This document shows positions 1 to 8,896 of a stretch of DNA of 64,000 nt, piece after piece (the first letter of the stretch is position 1; each line of letters starts with the position of its first letter). The notes beneath the pieces are model-generated. The model was not told the DNA's origin, did no database searches, and saw only the letters and a program-made list of their open reading frames with translations. The translations under genes were made by a program, and so were the position numbers. This DNA comes from Tellurirhabdus bombi (lineage in GTDB: Bacteria; Bacteroidota; Bacteroidia; Cytophagales; Spirosomataceae), in NCBI RefSeq assembly GCF_021484805.1, contig NZ_CP090557.1:4877523-4941522 (forward strand), written 5' to 3'.

Positions 1-699
1 TTATCAGGTCATAATGCTTATAAAAAGGTACTGGAAATTGGACCGGGGATGGGCGTTTTGACCCAGTATCTCCTCCCCAATGAGCAGTTCGAAACGCATG
101 TTATCGAAATTGACCGCGAATCGATTTCCTATTTGCAGCAGCATTTTCCCAGTTTGAGGGGGCGCATTATCGACGGCGACTTTCTCCAGATGGATTTGCG
201 CAAACTGTTTCAGGAGCCCGTGGCGATCATTGGCAATTTTCCTTACAATATTTCCTCCCAGATCTTTTTTAGGGTATTGGAGTACCGCGCGCAGATTCCA
301 GAAGTGGTTTGCATGCTTCAGAAAGAGGTAGCCCAGCGCATTGCTTCCCCTCCGGGCAATAGAGATTACGGAATTCTAAGCGTGCTTTTACAGGCTTACT
401 ACGATATTACTTACGAATTTACGGTCGATGCCAGCGTTTTTCAACCACCTCCAGCGGTTCAGTCGGGCGTGATCCGATTAAAGCGAAACAGCGTCGAGGC
501 GCTTCCCTGTGATGAAAAGAAGTTTGTTCAGGTGGTCAAACAGGGGTTTAATAACCGCCGGAAAATGCTGCGCAATGCACTCAAGCCGCTCAATCCCCCC
601 GAAACAATGCTTTCCAACCCGCTGTTAGATAAACGAGCCGAGCAATTAAGTGTAGCCGATTTTGTGAAGCTAACGCAGTTGATGACCCCCGAACAATAA
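1..699 (+). CDS. rsmA: 16S rRNA dimethyladenosine transferase, 5' end outside window
   Basis: SAM-dependent enzyme that dimethylates two adjacent adenines near the 3' end of 16S rRNA during small-subunit maturation. The reading frame is open from base 1, so the gene starts upstream of the window; 232 residues are present, and roughly 30 N-terminal residues are missing against a usual length of about 260. Visible motifs are the SAM-binding LEIGPGMG (encoded at about 34-57), the acidic loop GDFLQMD, and NFPYNISS, the NLPYN-type catalytic motif of the KsgA/Dim1 family. The C-terminal part carries the FNNRRKMLRNAL segment typical of the family. It lies 70 bp upstream of mgtE on the same strand. 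Confidence 0.95.
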   Translation, partial: LSGHNAYKKVLEIGPGMGVLTQYLLPNEQFETHVIEIDRESISYLQQHFPSLRGRIIDGDFLQMDLRKLFQEPVAIIGNFPYNISSQIFFRVLEYRAQIPEVVCMLQKEVAQRIASPPGNRDYGILSVLLQAYYDITYEFTVDASVFQPPPAVQSGVIRLKRNSVEALPCDEKKFVQVVKQGFNNRRKMLRNALKPLNPPETMLSNPLLDKRAEQLSVADFVKLTQLMTPEQ

Positions 700-769
700 G
701 GAATGAACCGCGCGGCAACCGCCAGGAAGCGGGCACGAACAGCATTCTTATTGGTTGCTTCTTACGATC

Positions 770-2122
770 ATGACTTTCGAACTAACTAAAGAATATTTAG
801 AAAGCCTTCAACTTGCCATCGAAGCCCGTGACGATTCGACCCTGCTGGCCGAGATGGATGAGCTATACCCCGCCGATATTTCTAGCATTTTGTATGAATT
901 GGATAACGAGTCGGCGCGGTATCTGCTCAATGTGCTAGATAAAAAAGTGGGGGCCGAGATTCTGGCCAATCTCGACCCGTCCGAACGCGTTGATTTTCTG
1001 AAGAGTTTCCAATCTACCGAACTGGCCCCGTTCATCGAAAACATGGACTCGGATGATGCGGTTGATATCTTGAACGAGCAATCCATTCAACTGCGTGAAG
1101 AAGTAATTGCCCTGCTGGAAGACCGCGAACAGGCCCGTTTCATTCTCGACCTGCTTCACTACGACGAAGACGTGGCTGGCGGTTTGATGCAGAAAGAATT
1201 AATCAAGATCAACGTCAACCTCACCGTAAATCAGTGTATTGAGGAAATCCGGCAGCAGGCCGAGGATGTCGAAAACGTCAACGTGGTGTATGTGGTGGAC
1301 GATAGCAGCAAACTGCTGGGCTTTGTCTCGCTGAAAAAAATAGTTCTTTCGCAGAAAAACGCCAAAATCGCCGACATCTACGAAGAAGACATTCACTTTG
1401 TGGAAACCTACCGCCCAGCGCAGGAAGTAGCCGAAGTGATGCAGCGTTATGACCTGGAAACCATCCCCGTCGTGAACGTACAGGGGCGACTGCTGGGCCG
1501 AATCACCATTGATGACATTGTAGACGTTATTACCGAACAGGCCGAAGAAGACATTCAGGCCATTTCGGGTTTGTCGGGTGAGGTGGAAGAAACCGACAGC
1601 GTCTGGGAACGGGCCAAAGTGCAGTTGCCGTGGCTCATTGCCGGGGCAGTCGGTAGCCTATTGGCCGCGACGGTGATCAATGGTTTTCAGAGTGAGTTGG
1701 GTAAAGTAGCCGCCCTGGCTGCTTTCATTCCGATCATCGGTTCGACGGGTGGCAATGTCGGCATTCAAACGTCTTCGCTGATTCTGCAAAGTCTGACTGA
1801 TACCTCCGGCCTGTCTACGACAATCGGCCAGCGGCTGCTGCGTACGCTTCTGGTGTCGCTGCTTAATGGGCTGGTGGTTGGCCTGATTGCGGGACTTTAT
1901 ACCTTTCTGATTGGTGAACAAAGGCTCTTTTTTGTGGTGGCAGCCTCACTCTTGGCCGTTGTTTTACTGGCTTCGTTCATGGGAACAGTAACCCCATTGC
2001 TCTTAAACCGAATCGGGATCAATCCCGCCGTTGCCTCCGGTCCCTTCATTACCACCGCCAACGACTTAATTGGCATTGGTGTCTATTTTCTGATTGCAGA
2101 TCTTTTACTTTCTGAATTATGA
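770..2122 (+). CDS. mgtE: MgtE-type magnesium transporter
   Basis: Inner-membrane Mg2+ channel/transporter. Order of parts: an N-terminal helical MgtE_N domain (about residues 15-115), a pair of CBS domains (about 120-250) that act as the Mg2+ sensor in the family, and a C-terminal membrane domain (about 280-450) with five predicted helices. The family signature near the C-terminus, PAVASGPFITTANDLIG, is present. I chose the ATG at 770; an in-frame TTG at 755 would add only five residues. The length of 450 residues is normal. The stop overlaps the start of dtd by four bases (ATGA), so the two are probably translated from one message. Confidence 0.93.
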   Translation: MTFELTKEYLESLQLAIEARDDSTLLAEMDELYPADISSILYELDNESARYLLNVLDKKVGAEILANLDPSERVDFLKSFQSTELAPFIENMDSDDAVDILNEQSIQLREEVIALLEDREQARFILDLLHYDEDVAGGLMQKELIKINVNLTVNQCIEEIRQQAEDVENVNVVYVVDDSSKLLGFVSLKKIVLSQKNAKIADIYEEDIHFVETYRPAQEVAEVMQRYDLETIPVVNVQGRLLGRITIDDIVDVITEQAEEDIQAISGLSGEVEETDSVWERAKVQLPWLIAGAVGSLLAATVINGFQSELGKVAALAAFIPIIGSTGGNVGIQTSSLILQSLTDTSGLSTTIGQRLLRTLLVSLLNGLVVGLIAGLYTFLIGEQRLFFVVAASLLAVVLLASFMGTVTPLLLNRIGINPAVASGPFITTANDLIGIGVYFLIADLLLSEL

Positions 2123-2571
2123 TTGCCGTTATCCAGCGCGTAACGCAAGCCTCGGTTACCATTGAAGGACAAATCAAAGGCCAGATCGGTCTTGGTTTTT
2201 TAATTTTACTGGGAATTACGCATACCGATACCCGCGAAGACATTGAGTGGTTGAGCAAGAAAATTGTGGGTATGCGCATTTTTAGTGATGCAGAAGACAA
2301 AATGAACCTCGACCTGAAAACGGTCAATGGCCATATTCTTCTCATCAGTCAGTTTACGCTTCACGCCAGCACGAAGAAAGGAAATCGCCCCAGCTTTATT
2401 GAAGCCGCCCGCCCCGAAGTAGCTATTCCGTTGTACGAACAGATGATTCAGCAACTCACGCTGGACCTGGGTCAACCCATTCAGACCGGCGAATTTGGTG
2501 CTGATATGAAAGTTTCCTTGCTCAACGACGGACCCGTTACCATTCTCATTGACTCCAAAAACCGGCAGTAG
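2119..2571 (+). CDS. dtd: D-aminoacyl-tRNA deacylase
   Basis: Cytosolic proofreading enzyme that hydrolyses D-aminoacyl-tRNA (and Gly-tRNA-Ala in the family). The 150-residue length is standard. The two family motifs are present: SQFTLHASTKKGNRPSF around residue 78, containing the SQFTL element, and GPVTI near the C-terminus, containing the Gly-Pro motif that gives chiral selectivity. The start overlaps the mgtE stop by four bases, suggesting translational coupling. After its stop there are 228 bp before sucA, holding an inverted repeat and a promoter. Confidence 0.95.
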   Translation: MIAVIQRVTQASVTIEGQIKGQIGLGFLILLGITHTDTREDIEWLSKKIVGMRIFSDAEDKMNLDLKTVNGHILLISQFTLHASTKKGNRPSFIEAARPEVAIPLYEQMIQQLTLDLGQPIQTGEFGADMKVSLLNDGPVTILIDSKNRQ

Positions 2572-2616
2572 GAATTGACTCGTTGCCAGATATTATTGAA
2601 CTAAAGCGCATCAACA

Positions 2617-2664
2617 GCTCTTTTTAGAGTATGATTTTAACGCAGACTCCGTTCTAAAAAGAGC
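2617..2664. repeat. 12-bp perfect inverted repeat
   Basis: GCTCTTTTTAGA at 2617-2628 is exactly complementary to TCTAAAAAGAGC at 2653-2664, with a 24-base spacer. It lies between dtd and the sucA promoter. It could be a weak terminator for the upstream genes (a run of nine T follows at 2702-2710, but 38 bases away) or a binding site for a dyad-symmetric regulator. Function unknown. Confidence 0.6.
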
Positions 2665-2739
2665 CGATTTAAAGAGTTTTTGGCAGGAAGTTCCCGCATG
2701 CTTTTTTTTTGCTCAATTAATAGAGAATCTGCTAGTAAA

Positions 2740-2773
2740 TTGTACTAAACTTTTATGGACTTACTTACCTTTG
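2740..2773 (+). promoter_or_regulatory. Probable sucA promoter (Bacteroidetes type)
   Basis: TACCTTTG at 2766-2773 matches the -7 consensus TAnnTTTG exactly. A TTG at 2740-2742 lies 23 bases upstream as a partial -33 element. The sucA ATG follows 26 bases after the -7 box. Confidence 0.55.
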
Positions 2774-2799
2774 TCCTTTAAACAAGGCATGCTTCCATC

Positions 2800-5580
2800 A
2801 TGGACAAATATTCGTATATAGCTAATTCAGAAGCAGCTTACATTGACGACTTATACAAGTCTTATAAACAAGACCCTAATTCTGTTGATGAAAGCTGGCA
2901 AAAATTTTTTGAAGGTTTCGATTTTTCACAAACATACAGCGAAGAATCCGGCGGTGAGGCTACTCCCTCAGCCAACGGTAATGGCGCAAACGGCAACGCT
3001 GCAACGGGTAAATCTACTGTTGATGCCAGCTACGCAGAAAAAGAGGTTTCAGTAGCCAGTTTAATCAAAGCTTACCGTTCCAGAGGCCACTTATTGGCCA
3101 AAACGAACCCTGTTCGCCCCCGTAAAAACCGAAATCCCCGCTTAACACTGTCCGATTACGGTTTGTCCGATGCGGATCTCGACACGGTATTCCACGCCGG
3201 CGAACTGCTGGGTATTGGCGCTTCCTCGTTGCGGAAAATCCTGGAGTCGCTGGAGAAGATCTACGCCGGAGCCATCGGTTTCGAGTACATGTATATCCGC
3301 GAAATCGACGTTAAAAACTGGTTGCGGAATAAAATTGAGAAAGAAGCACTGACGTTCAAAACTACCGCTGCGGAGCAAAAACGCATCCTGGAGAAGTTGA
3401 ATGAAGCCGTTGTTTTTGAAAACTTCCTGCACACTAAATTTTTAGGACAGAAACGTTTTTCACTGGAAGGTGGCGAAACGACAATTCCTGCTCTGGATGC
3501 CATCATTAACCGCTCGGCTGAACTGGGTGTTCAAGAAGTTATGATTGGAATGGCCCACCGGGGTCGTCTGAACGTACTCGCCAATATTCTCGGCAAAGCC
3601 TACGAAAGCATTTTTGACGGCTTCGAAGGCAACGTTCCAAACCAGGGCTATGGCGACGGTGATGTAAAATACCACCTTGGTTATTCCAGCCTCATCGAAA
3701 CGCCTTCGCAAAAACAAATCAGCGTTAAGCTCTCCCCTAACCCTTCGCACCTAGAAGCCGTAAACCCCGTCATTGAGGGATTTGTGCGGGCACAGGCCGA
3801 CGAAGAATATCAGGGTAATTTTGATAAAATTGTTCCGATTCTCATCCACGGTGATGCCGCCGTGGCTGGTCAGGGCATTGTCTATGAAGTAACCCAAATG
3901 GCGAAACTGGCCGGTTATCACACGGGCGGTACGCTTCATTTCATCATTAATAACCAGGTTGGTTTCACCACCGACTTTGAAGATGCACGCTCGTCGATTT
4001 ACTGCTCAGATGTAGCCAAAATCATCGATGCGCCTATCTTCCACGTTAATGGCGACGATCCGGAAGCGGTTTTCTTCGTGGCCAAACTGGCCGTTGAATT
4101 CCGTCAGAAGTTCAATCGCGACGTGTTTATCGACATGGTTTGCTACCGTCGGCACGGCCACAACGAATCGGATGAGCCGAAATTCACGCAGCCAACGTTA
4201 TACGCGCTGATTGATAAGCACCCCAACCCACGCGAAGTGTATAACAAGCAGTTGATCGAGCGGGGTGATGTTGATGCCAAGCTGGCCGCTAATCTGGATA
4301 CTGAGTTCAAAAAGCAGCTTCAGGATCGCCTTGATATGGTGAAACAAAAGGCTGAGATTCCATACAAACCCTTGCGTTTGGACCGGGAATGGGCCGAACT
4401 ACGGTATGCCACGCCGGAAGATTTCGACCAGTCGCCGGAAACGGGGGTTCCTCTGGAGGTTCTGGAAAAAGTCGGTAAAGCGTTAGTGACTATTCCAGAA
4501 GGATTCAAACCCCTGAAGCAAATTGACAAGCTGCTGAAAGACCGCCAGCAGATGATTTTCGAATCGAAGCAGGTCAACTGGGGAACCGCCGAATTGCTGG
4601 CCTATGGCTCTCTTCTGGCGTCGAACGAAGTGGTTCGTTTAAGTGGTCAGGATGTGCAACGCGGTACATTCTCACACCGCCACGCCGTTCTGCACGATGC
4701 CCAGACCAACGATTCGTATACCTCCCTGAACCACATTCAGGAAGAACAGCAGAAGTTGCAGATCTATAATTCACTGCTCTCTGAATACGGTGTTTTAGGC
4801 TTTGAATACGGGTACGCGCTGGCCAATCCGAAGGCACTCGTCATCTGGGAAGCCCAATTTGGCGACTTCTCCAACGGCGCGCAGGTCGTTATGGACCAGT
4901 TTGTTTCCGCGGGCGAATCCAAATGGGGACTGATGAACGGGGTGGTTCTTTTATTACCACATGGTTATGAAGGCCAGGGACCCGAACACTCGAATGCCCG
5001 TCCAGAACGCTACCTGCAACTTTGCGCGGAATACAACATGATTGTAGCCAACGTAACGACTCCGGCCAACTTCTTCCACCTGATGCGTCGGCAATTGGCA
5101 TGGCCATTCCGGAAGCCGCTGGTTGTGATGTCACCGAAATCGCTGCTTCGTCACCCACAAGTTGTTTCCCCGCTGGAAGACCTGACCAAAGGTTCGTTCC
5201 AGGAAGTGCTGGGCGATGCGTACGCTAAAACCAAGAAAGTAAAACGCGTTCTGCTTTGCACCGGTAAGATTTACTACGAACTGCTCGAAAAACAGCAAAC
5301 TGACAAGCGTGAAGACGTAGCCATTGTTCGCGTAGAGCAGCTTCATCCGTTCCCGCTCAAGCAGCTCAATGCGCTTCTGGCCGAATACAGCAAAGACGTA
5401 GAGTTGTTCTGGGTACAGGAAGAACCAGCTAACATGGGCGCCTGGACGTTCTTGTTGCGGTCGCTGCCAGAAGTTAAATTGCACGGTGTTACCCGGAAAT
5501 CGAGTGCATCGCCGGCAACTGGTTTTGCCAAAATTCATACGCAGGAACAAGCCGACATTATTCGTCGCGCATTTGAATAA
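2800..5580 (+). CDS. sucA: 2-oxoglutarate dehydrogenase E1 component
   Basis: Thiamine-diphosphate-dependent decarboxylase of the TCA-cycle 2-oxoglutarate dehydrogenase complex; it passes the succinyl group to the lipoyl arms of SucB. At 926 residues it is full length. The N-terminal E1o segment is present (residues 1-40, with SEAAYIDDLYKSYKQDP and SWQKFFEGF). It is followed by a Ser/Gly/Asn-rich linker, the GMAHRGRLNVL motif, HGDAAVAGQG, the RRHGHNESDEP segment, and the C-terminal transketolase-like part with LLPHGYEGQGPEHS. Start ATG at 2800, 26 bases after a good -7 promoter box. sucB and lpdA follow on the same strand. Confidence 0.97.
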   Translation: MDKYSYIANSEAAYIDDLYKSYKQDPNSVDESWQKFFEGFDFSQTYSEESGGEATPSANGNGANGNAATGKSTVDASYAEKEVSVASLIKAYRSRGHLLAKTNPVRPRKNRNPRLTLSDYGLSDADLDTVFHAGELLGIGASSLRKILESLEKIYAGAIGFEYMYIREIDVKNWLRNKIEKEALTFKTTAAEQKRILEKLNEAVVFENFLHTKFLGQKRFSLEGGETTIPALDAIINRSAELGVQEVMIGMAHRGRLNVLANILGKAYESIFDGFEGNVPNQGYGDGDVKYHLGYSSLIETPSQKQISVKLSPNPSHLEAVNPVIEGFVRAQADEEYQGNFDKIVPILIHGDAAVAGQGIVYEVTQMAKLAGYHTGGTLHFIINNQVGFTTDFEDARSSIYCSDVAKIIDAPIFHVNGDDPEAVFFVAKLAVEFRQKFNRDVFIDMVCYRRHGHNESDEPKFTQPTLYALIDKHPNPREVYNKQLIERGDVDAKLAANLDTEFKKQLQDRLDMVKQKAEIPYKPLRLDREWAELRYATPEDFDQSPETGVPLEVLEKVGKALVTIPEGFKPLKQIDKLLKDRQQMIFESKQVNWGTAELLAYGSLLASNEVVRLSGQDVQRGTFSHRHAVLHDAQTNDSYTSLNHIQEEQQKLQIYNSLLSEYGVLGFEYGYALANPKALVIWEAQFGDFSNGAQVVMDQFVSAGESKWGLMNGVVLLLPHGYEGQGPEHSNARPERYLQLCAEYNMIVANVTTPANFFHLMRRQLAWPFRKPLVVMSPKSLLRHPQVVSPLEDLTKGSFQEVLGDAYAKTKKVKRVLLCTGKIYYELLEKQQTDKREDVAIVRVEQLHPFPLKQLNALLAEYSKDVELFWVQEEPANMGAWTFLLRSLPEVKLHGVTRKSSASPATGFAKIHTQEQADIIRRAFE

Positions 5581-5608
5581 TAAAGAGTTTTCTTTGTTTT
5601 GGATTTAT

Positions 5609-5661
5609 GGGTTTCGGGTTGTTATCCTGAGTAACAACCCGTTGCCTGCAACACGAAACCC
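5609..5661. repeat. Nested palindrome between sucA and sucB
   Basis: CGGGTTGTTA (5615-5624) pairs perfectly with TAACAACCCG (5632-5641) around a 7-base loop. GGGTTTCG (5609-5616) can pair with CGAAACCC (5654-5661). The right flank continues with similar degenerate CGAAAC/CTTGAAAC units to about 5681. There is no T-run, so this is not a classical terminator; it resembles a repetitive intergenic element or an RNA-processing site within an operon. Confidence 0.6.
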
Positions 5662-5690
5662 GTCAACTCGGAACTTGAAACATACTAGAT

Positions 5691-7295
5691 ATGGCAAATG
5701 AAATGAAAGTGCCCCCCGTTGGGGAATCGATTACCGAAGTAACGGTAGGAACTTGGTATAAAAAAGAAGGAGATACAGTAAAGATGGACGAGGTTATTTG
5801 TGGCCTTGATTCCGACAAAGCGACCTTTGAATTAACTGCCGAAGCCAACGGCGTACTTCATATTATGGCCCAGGAAGGCGATGTTCTTCCGATTGGTGCC
5901 GTGATCTGCTCAATTGATGGTGAAGGCTCATCTGATGGTGCAGCCCCTGCTCCGGCCGCCGAACCAGCCAAGGCTCCAGCTCCTGAAGCAAAAGAAGAAG
6001 CGCCAGCGCCAGCCGCCGAACCAACTCCCGCTGCTGAAGCTGCCCCAGCCGCTGCGGAAAGCAAAGTTATTGAAATGAAAGTGCCAACCGTTGGTGAATC
6101 TGTTACGGAAGTAACCATCGCGGCATGGAGCAAAAAAGATGGAGATCACGTAGAGTTAGACGAAGTTCTTTGCGAACTGGAATCTGATAAAGCAACGTTT
6201 GAATTGCCTGCCGAAGCAGCGGGCACTTTGCGCATTGTGGCCGAAGCTGGCACGACGTTAGCCATTGGCGCGACCATCTGTAAAATAGAAGTAGGCCAAT
6301 CGGCTGCGGGCGCCTCTGCTCCGGCTCAAGCAGCTCCGGCCGCGCAACCTGCTCAAACGGCAGCTCCAGCGCAAGGAACTACCTACGCAGCCAACCACCC
6401 ATCTCCGGCAGCGGGCAAAATCTTGGCGGAAAAAGGCGTTGATCCTAAAGAAGTGAACGGCAGCGGTGTTGGTGGACGGATCACCAAAGAGGACGCTCAG
6501 AAGGCTGAAAAATCTGCTCCTGCACCAGCTCCTGCCCCCGCAGCTGCTAAAGCGGCTCCGCAGGCTCCGGCTCCAAGCGCGCCTGCTCAGGGAGAACGGG
6601 GACAACGCCGGGAACGTATGACTTCCCTGCGCAAAACCATCGCCCGGCGTCTGGTAGCCGTGAAAAATGAGACGGCCATGCTAACAACCTTTAATGAGGT
6701 TGATATGAAGCCGATCATGGATTTGCGGGCCAAATACAAGGATAAATTTAAAGACAAGCACGCCGTAGGTCTTGGATTCATGTCTTTCTTTGCCAAAGCC
6801 ATTTGCATTGCCCTTCAGGAATTCCCGGCAGTTAATGCCATGATTGACGGCGATTCGCTGGTTTACAATGACTACTGCGATATTTCGATTGCCGTATCTA
6901 CGGAGCGTGGTCTGGTCGTTCCGGTCGTTCGGAATGCGGAGCAAATGAACTTTGCCCAGATCGAGAAGGAAATTATCCGACTGGCTGGTTTAGCGCGGGA
7001 TAACAAACTGACAATCGACCAAATGCAGGGCGGTACGTTTACCATCACAAACGGTGGTATTTTCGGTTCGATGCTTTCAACGCCAATCATCAATGCGCCG
7101 CAGTCGGCCATCCTTGGTATGCACAATATCATTGAGCGTCCGGTTGTGGTAAATGGTCAAATTGTTGCCCGGCCTATGATGTACATTGCCCTATCGTACG
7201 ACCACCGCATTATTGACGGTAAAGAATCGGTTAGTTTCCTCGTACGCGTTAAGCAGTTGCTGGAAGATCCAACCCGAATTTTATTGGATGTATAA
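5691..7295 (+). CDS. sucB: 2-oxoglutarate dehydrogenase E2 (dihydrolipoyl succinyltransferase), two lipoyl domains
   Basis: Core acyltransferase of the 2-oxoglutarate dehydrogenase complex. Two lipoyl domains are visible: residues 3-75 with lipoylation Lys43 in DSDKATFEL, and about 127-198 with Lys167 in ESDKATFEL. Each is followed by a flexible Ala/Pro-rich linker. A peripheral-subunit binding domain lies near 240-275 ([15 protein letters not shown]...GGRITKEDA). The catalytic domain ends with [12 protein letters not shown], catalytic His near residue 505. Ending in the ILLDV tail after DPTR fits E2o rather than pyruvate E2, and the neighbours agree. Many E2o proteins have a single lipoyl domain, so the duplication is notable. 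It lies 110 bp after sucA. Confidence 0.93.
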   Translation: MANEMKVPPVGESITEVTVGTWYKKEGDTVKMDEVICGLDSDKATFELTAEANGVLHIMAQEGDVLPIGAVICSIDGEGSSDGAAPAPAAEPAKAPAPEAKEEAPAPAAEPTPAAEAAPAAAESKVIEMKVPTVGESVTEVTIAAWSKKDGDHVELDEVLCELESDKATFELPAEAAGTLRIVAEAGTTLAIGATICKIEVGQSAAGASAPAQAAPAAQPAQTAAPAQGTTYAANHPSPAAGKILAEKGVDPKEVNGSGVGGRITKEDAQKAEKSAPAPAPAPAAAKAAPQAPAPSAPAQGERGQRRERMTSLRKTIARRLVAVKNETAMLTTFNEVDMKPIMDLRAKYKDKFKDKHAVGLGFMSFFAKAICIALQEFPAVNAMIDGDSLVYNDYCDISIAVSTERGLVVPVVRNAEQMNFAQIEKEIIRLAGLARDNKLTIDQMQGGTFTITNGGIFGSMLSTPIINAPQSAILGMHNIIERPVVVNGQIVARPMMYIALSYDHRIIDGKESVSFLVRVKQLLEDPTRILLDV

Positions 7296-7348
7296 GTGTT
7301 AACTGATTGGCTATTGGTCAAGCTCACTTGATAAAATAACTTCATTTG

Positions 7349-7392
7349 TATAAAGCGATAGTGCTGCCAGTCGGTAGCACTATCGCTTTATA
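7349..7392. repeat. Very stable hairpin between sucB and lpdA
   Basis: A 17-bp perfect stem: 7349-7365 is complementary to 7376-7392, extendable by GC/GU pairs to an AGTC loop. No T-run follows on the plus strand, so it is more likely an RNA processing or stability element, or an attenuating hairpin, than a simple terminator. It sits 40 bases before the lpdA start. Confidence 0.7.
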
Positions 7393-7431
7393 GAAGCCTA
7401 ACTTGCTTTTGTATTAAAACTTCCTGCCTTT

Positions 7432-8832
7432 ATGCAATACGATGTCATTGTAATCGGTTCAGGTCCCGGTGGTTACGTAGCGGCTATCCGCTGTGCCCAA
7501 CTTGGTCTTAAAACCGCAATCGTTGAAAAATATAAGACGCTGGGCGGTACTTGCCTAAACGTCGGCTGTATTCCTTCTAAAGCTTTACTTGATTCGTCCG
7601 AACACTTTTACAACGCTGCCCATACCTTCGCTGAACACGGCATCAAATTAGCCGATCTGCAAGTGGATCTCCCCCAGATGATCAAGCGGAAAGAGGGCGT
7701 AGTCGAAGCGAATGTTACCGGTATTCAATTCCTGATGAAAAAGAACAAAATTACAGTTCATCAGGGGTTCGGTTCATTTGTGGATGCGAATACCCTGAAC
7801 GTCAAAAAGGACGATGGCAGCGATGAGCAGATTACGGGCAAGAACTTTATCATTGCAACGGGGTCAAAACCGTCTTCGTTTCCGTCGATGCCCATCGACA
7901 AAAAACGGGTTATTACCTCAACCGAAGCACTGACGCTGACAGAAGTACCGAAGCACCTGATCGTGATTGGTGCGGGCGTTATCGGCGCTGAGCTGGGTTC
8001 GGTTTACGCCCGAATTGGATCAAAAGTATCGTTCGTTGAATTTGCTGATTCGATGATTCCGACGATGGACAAAACCATGGGTAAGGAGTTGCAGAAAGCG
8101 GTGAAAAAACTCGGTACTGACTTCTATTTTAGCCACAAAGTAACCAGCGTTGAAAATACCGGCGAAGGCGTTATCGTCAAGGCGGACACCCCCAAAGGTG
8201 AGCAAATCACGCTGGAAGGCGACTACTGTCTGGTTTCCGTTGGTCGCCGTCCATACACCGACAATCTGAATCTCGAAGCAGCCGGTCTGGCAGCCGATAG
8301 CCGTGGTCGGATTGAAGTAGATGATCACCTTCAGACTAAAGTTTCCCATATTTACGCCATCGGCGATGTAATTCGAGGAGCGATGCTAGCCCACAAAGCG
8401 GAAGAAGAAGGCGTTTTTGCTGCTGAAACCATTGCGGGTCAGAAACCACACATCAACTACCGTCTGATCCCGGGCGTCGTCTACACCTGGCCAGAAGTGG
8501 CTAGTGTAGGTTTCACTGAAGAAGAATTGAAACAAGAAGGCAAAGCTTACAAATCAGGATCATTTCCATACAAAGCGCTGGGCCGCGCCCGGGCGTCGAT
8601 GGATACCGATGGTCTGGTGAAGGTCTTAGCCGACAAACAAACCGACGAAATTCTGGGCGTTCACATCATTGGTGCCCGCGCTGCCGACATGATTGCGGAA
8701 GCCGTGGTGGCGATGGAATTCCGGGCTTCGGCGGAAGACATTGGCCGGATCTCACACGCTCACCCGACCTATACAGAAGCCATCAAGGAAGCTTGTCTGG
8801 CTGCTACTGAAAACCGGGCGCTTCATATGTAA
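7432..8832 (+). CDS. lpdA: Dihydrolipoyl dehydrogenase (E3)
   Basis: FAD- and NAD+-dependent flavoprotein that reoxidises the dihydrolipoyl groups of 2-oxoacid dehydrogenase complexes. At 466 residues it is normal length. Visible parts: N-terminal FAD-binding GSGPGGYVAA (about 9-18), the redox disulfide GGTCLNVGCIPSK (Cys41 and Cys46), the NAD-binding GAGVIGAELGSVYARIG, the second FAD motif YAIGDV, and the C-terminal HAHPTYTEA with the His-Glu pair used in catalysis. Placement directly after sucA and sucB indicates it serves the 2-oxoglutarate complex, though it may be shared with other complexes. A strong bidirectional terminator follows. Confidence 0.96.
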   Translation: MQYDVIVIGSGPGGYVAAIRCAQLGLKTAIVEKYKTLGGTCLNVGCIPSKALLDSSEHFYNAAHTFAEHGIKLADLQVDLPQMIKRKEGVVEANVTGIQFLMKKNKITVHQGFGSFVDANTLNVKKDDGSDEQITGKNFIIATGSKPSSFPSMPIDKKRVITSTEALTLTEVPKHLIVIGAGVIGAELGSVYARIGSKVSFVEFADSMIPTMDKTMGKELQKAVKKLGTDFYFSHKVTSVENTGEGVIVKADTPKGEQITLEGDYCLVSVGRRPYTDNLNLEAAGLAADSRGRIEVDDHLQTKVSHIYAIGDVIRGAMLAHKAEEEGVFAAETIAGQKPHINYRLIPGVVYTWPEVASVGFTEEELKQEGKAYKSGSFPYKALGRARASMDTDGLVKVLADKQTDEILGVHIIGARAADMIAEAVVAMEFRASAEDIGRISHAHPTYTEAIKEACLAATENRALHM

Positions 8833-8862
8833 GCGCTGGCTTGTACTCAGCTTAAAGAAAAA

Positions 8863-8896
8863 GCCCGGAGAAAATTTATTTCTCCGGGCTTTTTTT
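8863..8896. terminator. Bidirectional intrinsic terminator
   Basis: 11-bp perfect stem GCCCGGAGAAA (8863-8873) with TTTCTCCGGGC (8879-8889), followed by seven T and preceded by A residues. It separates the convergent lpdA and desaturase genes. Confidence 0.9.
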
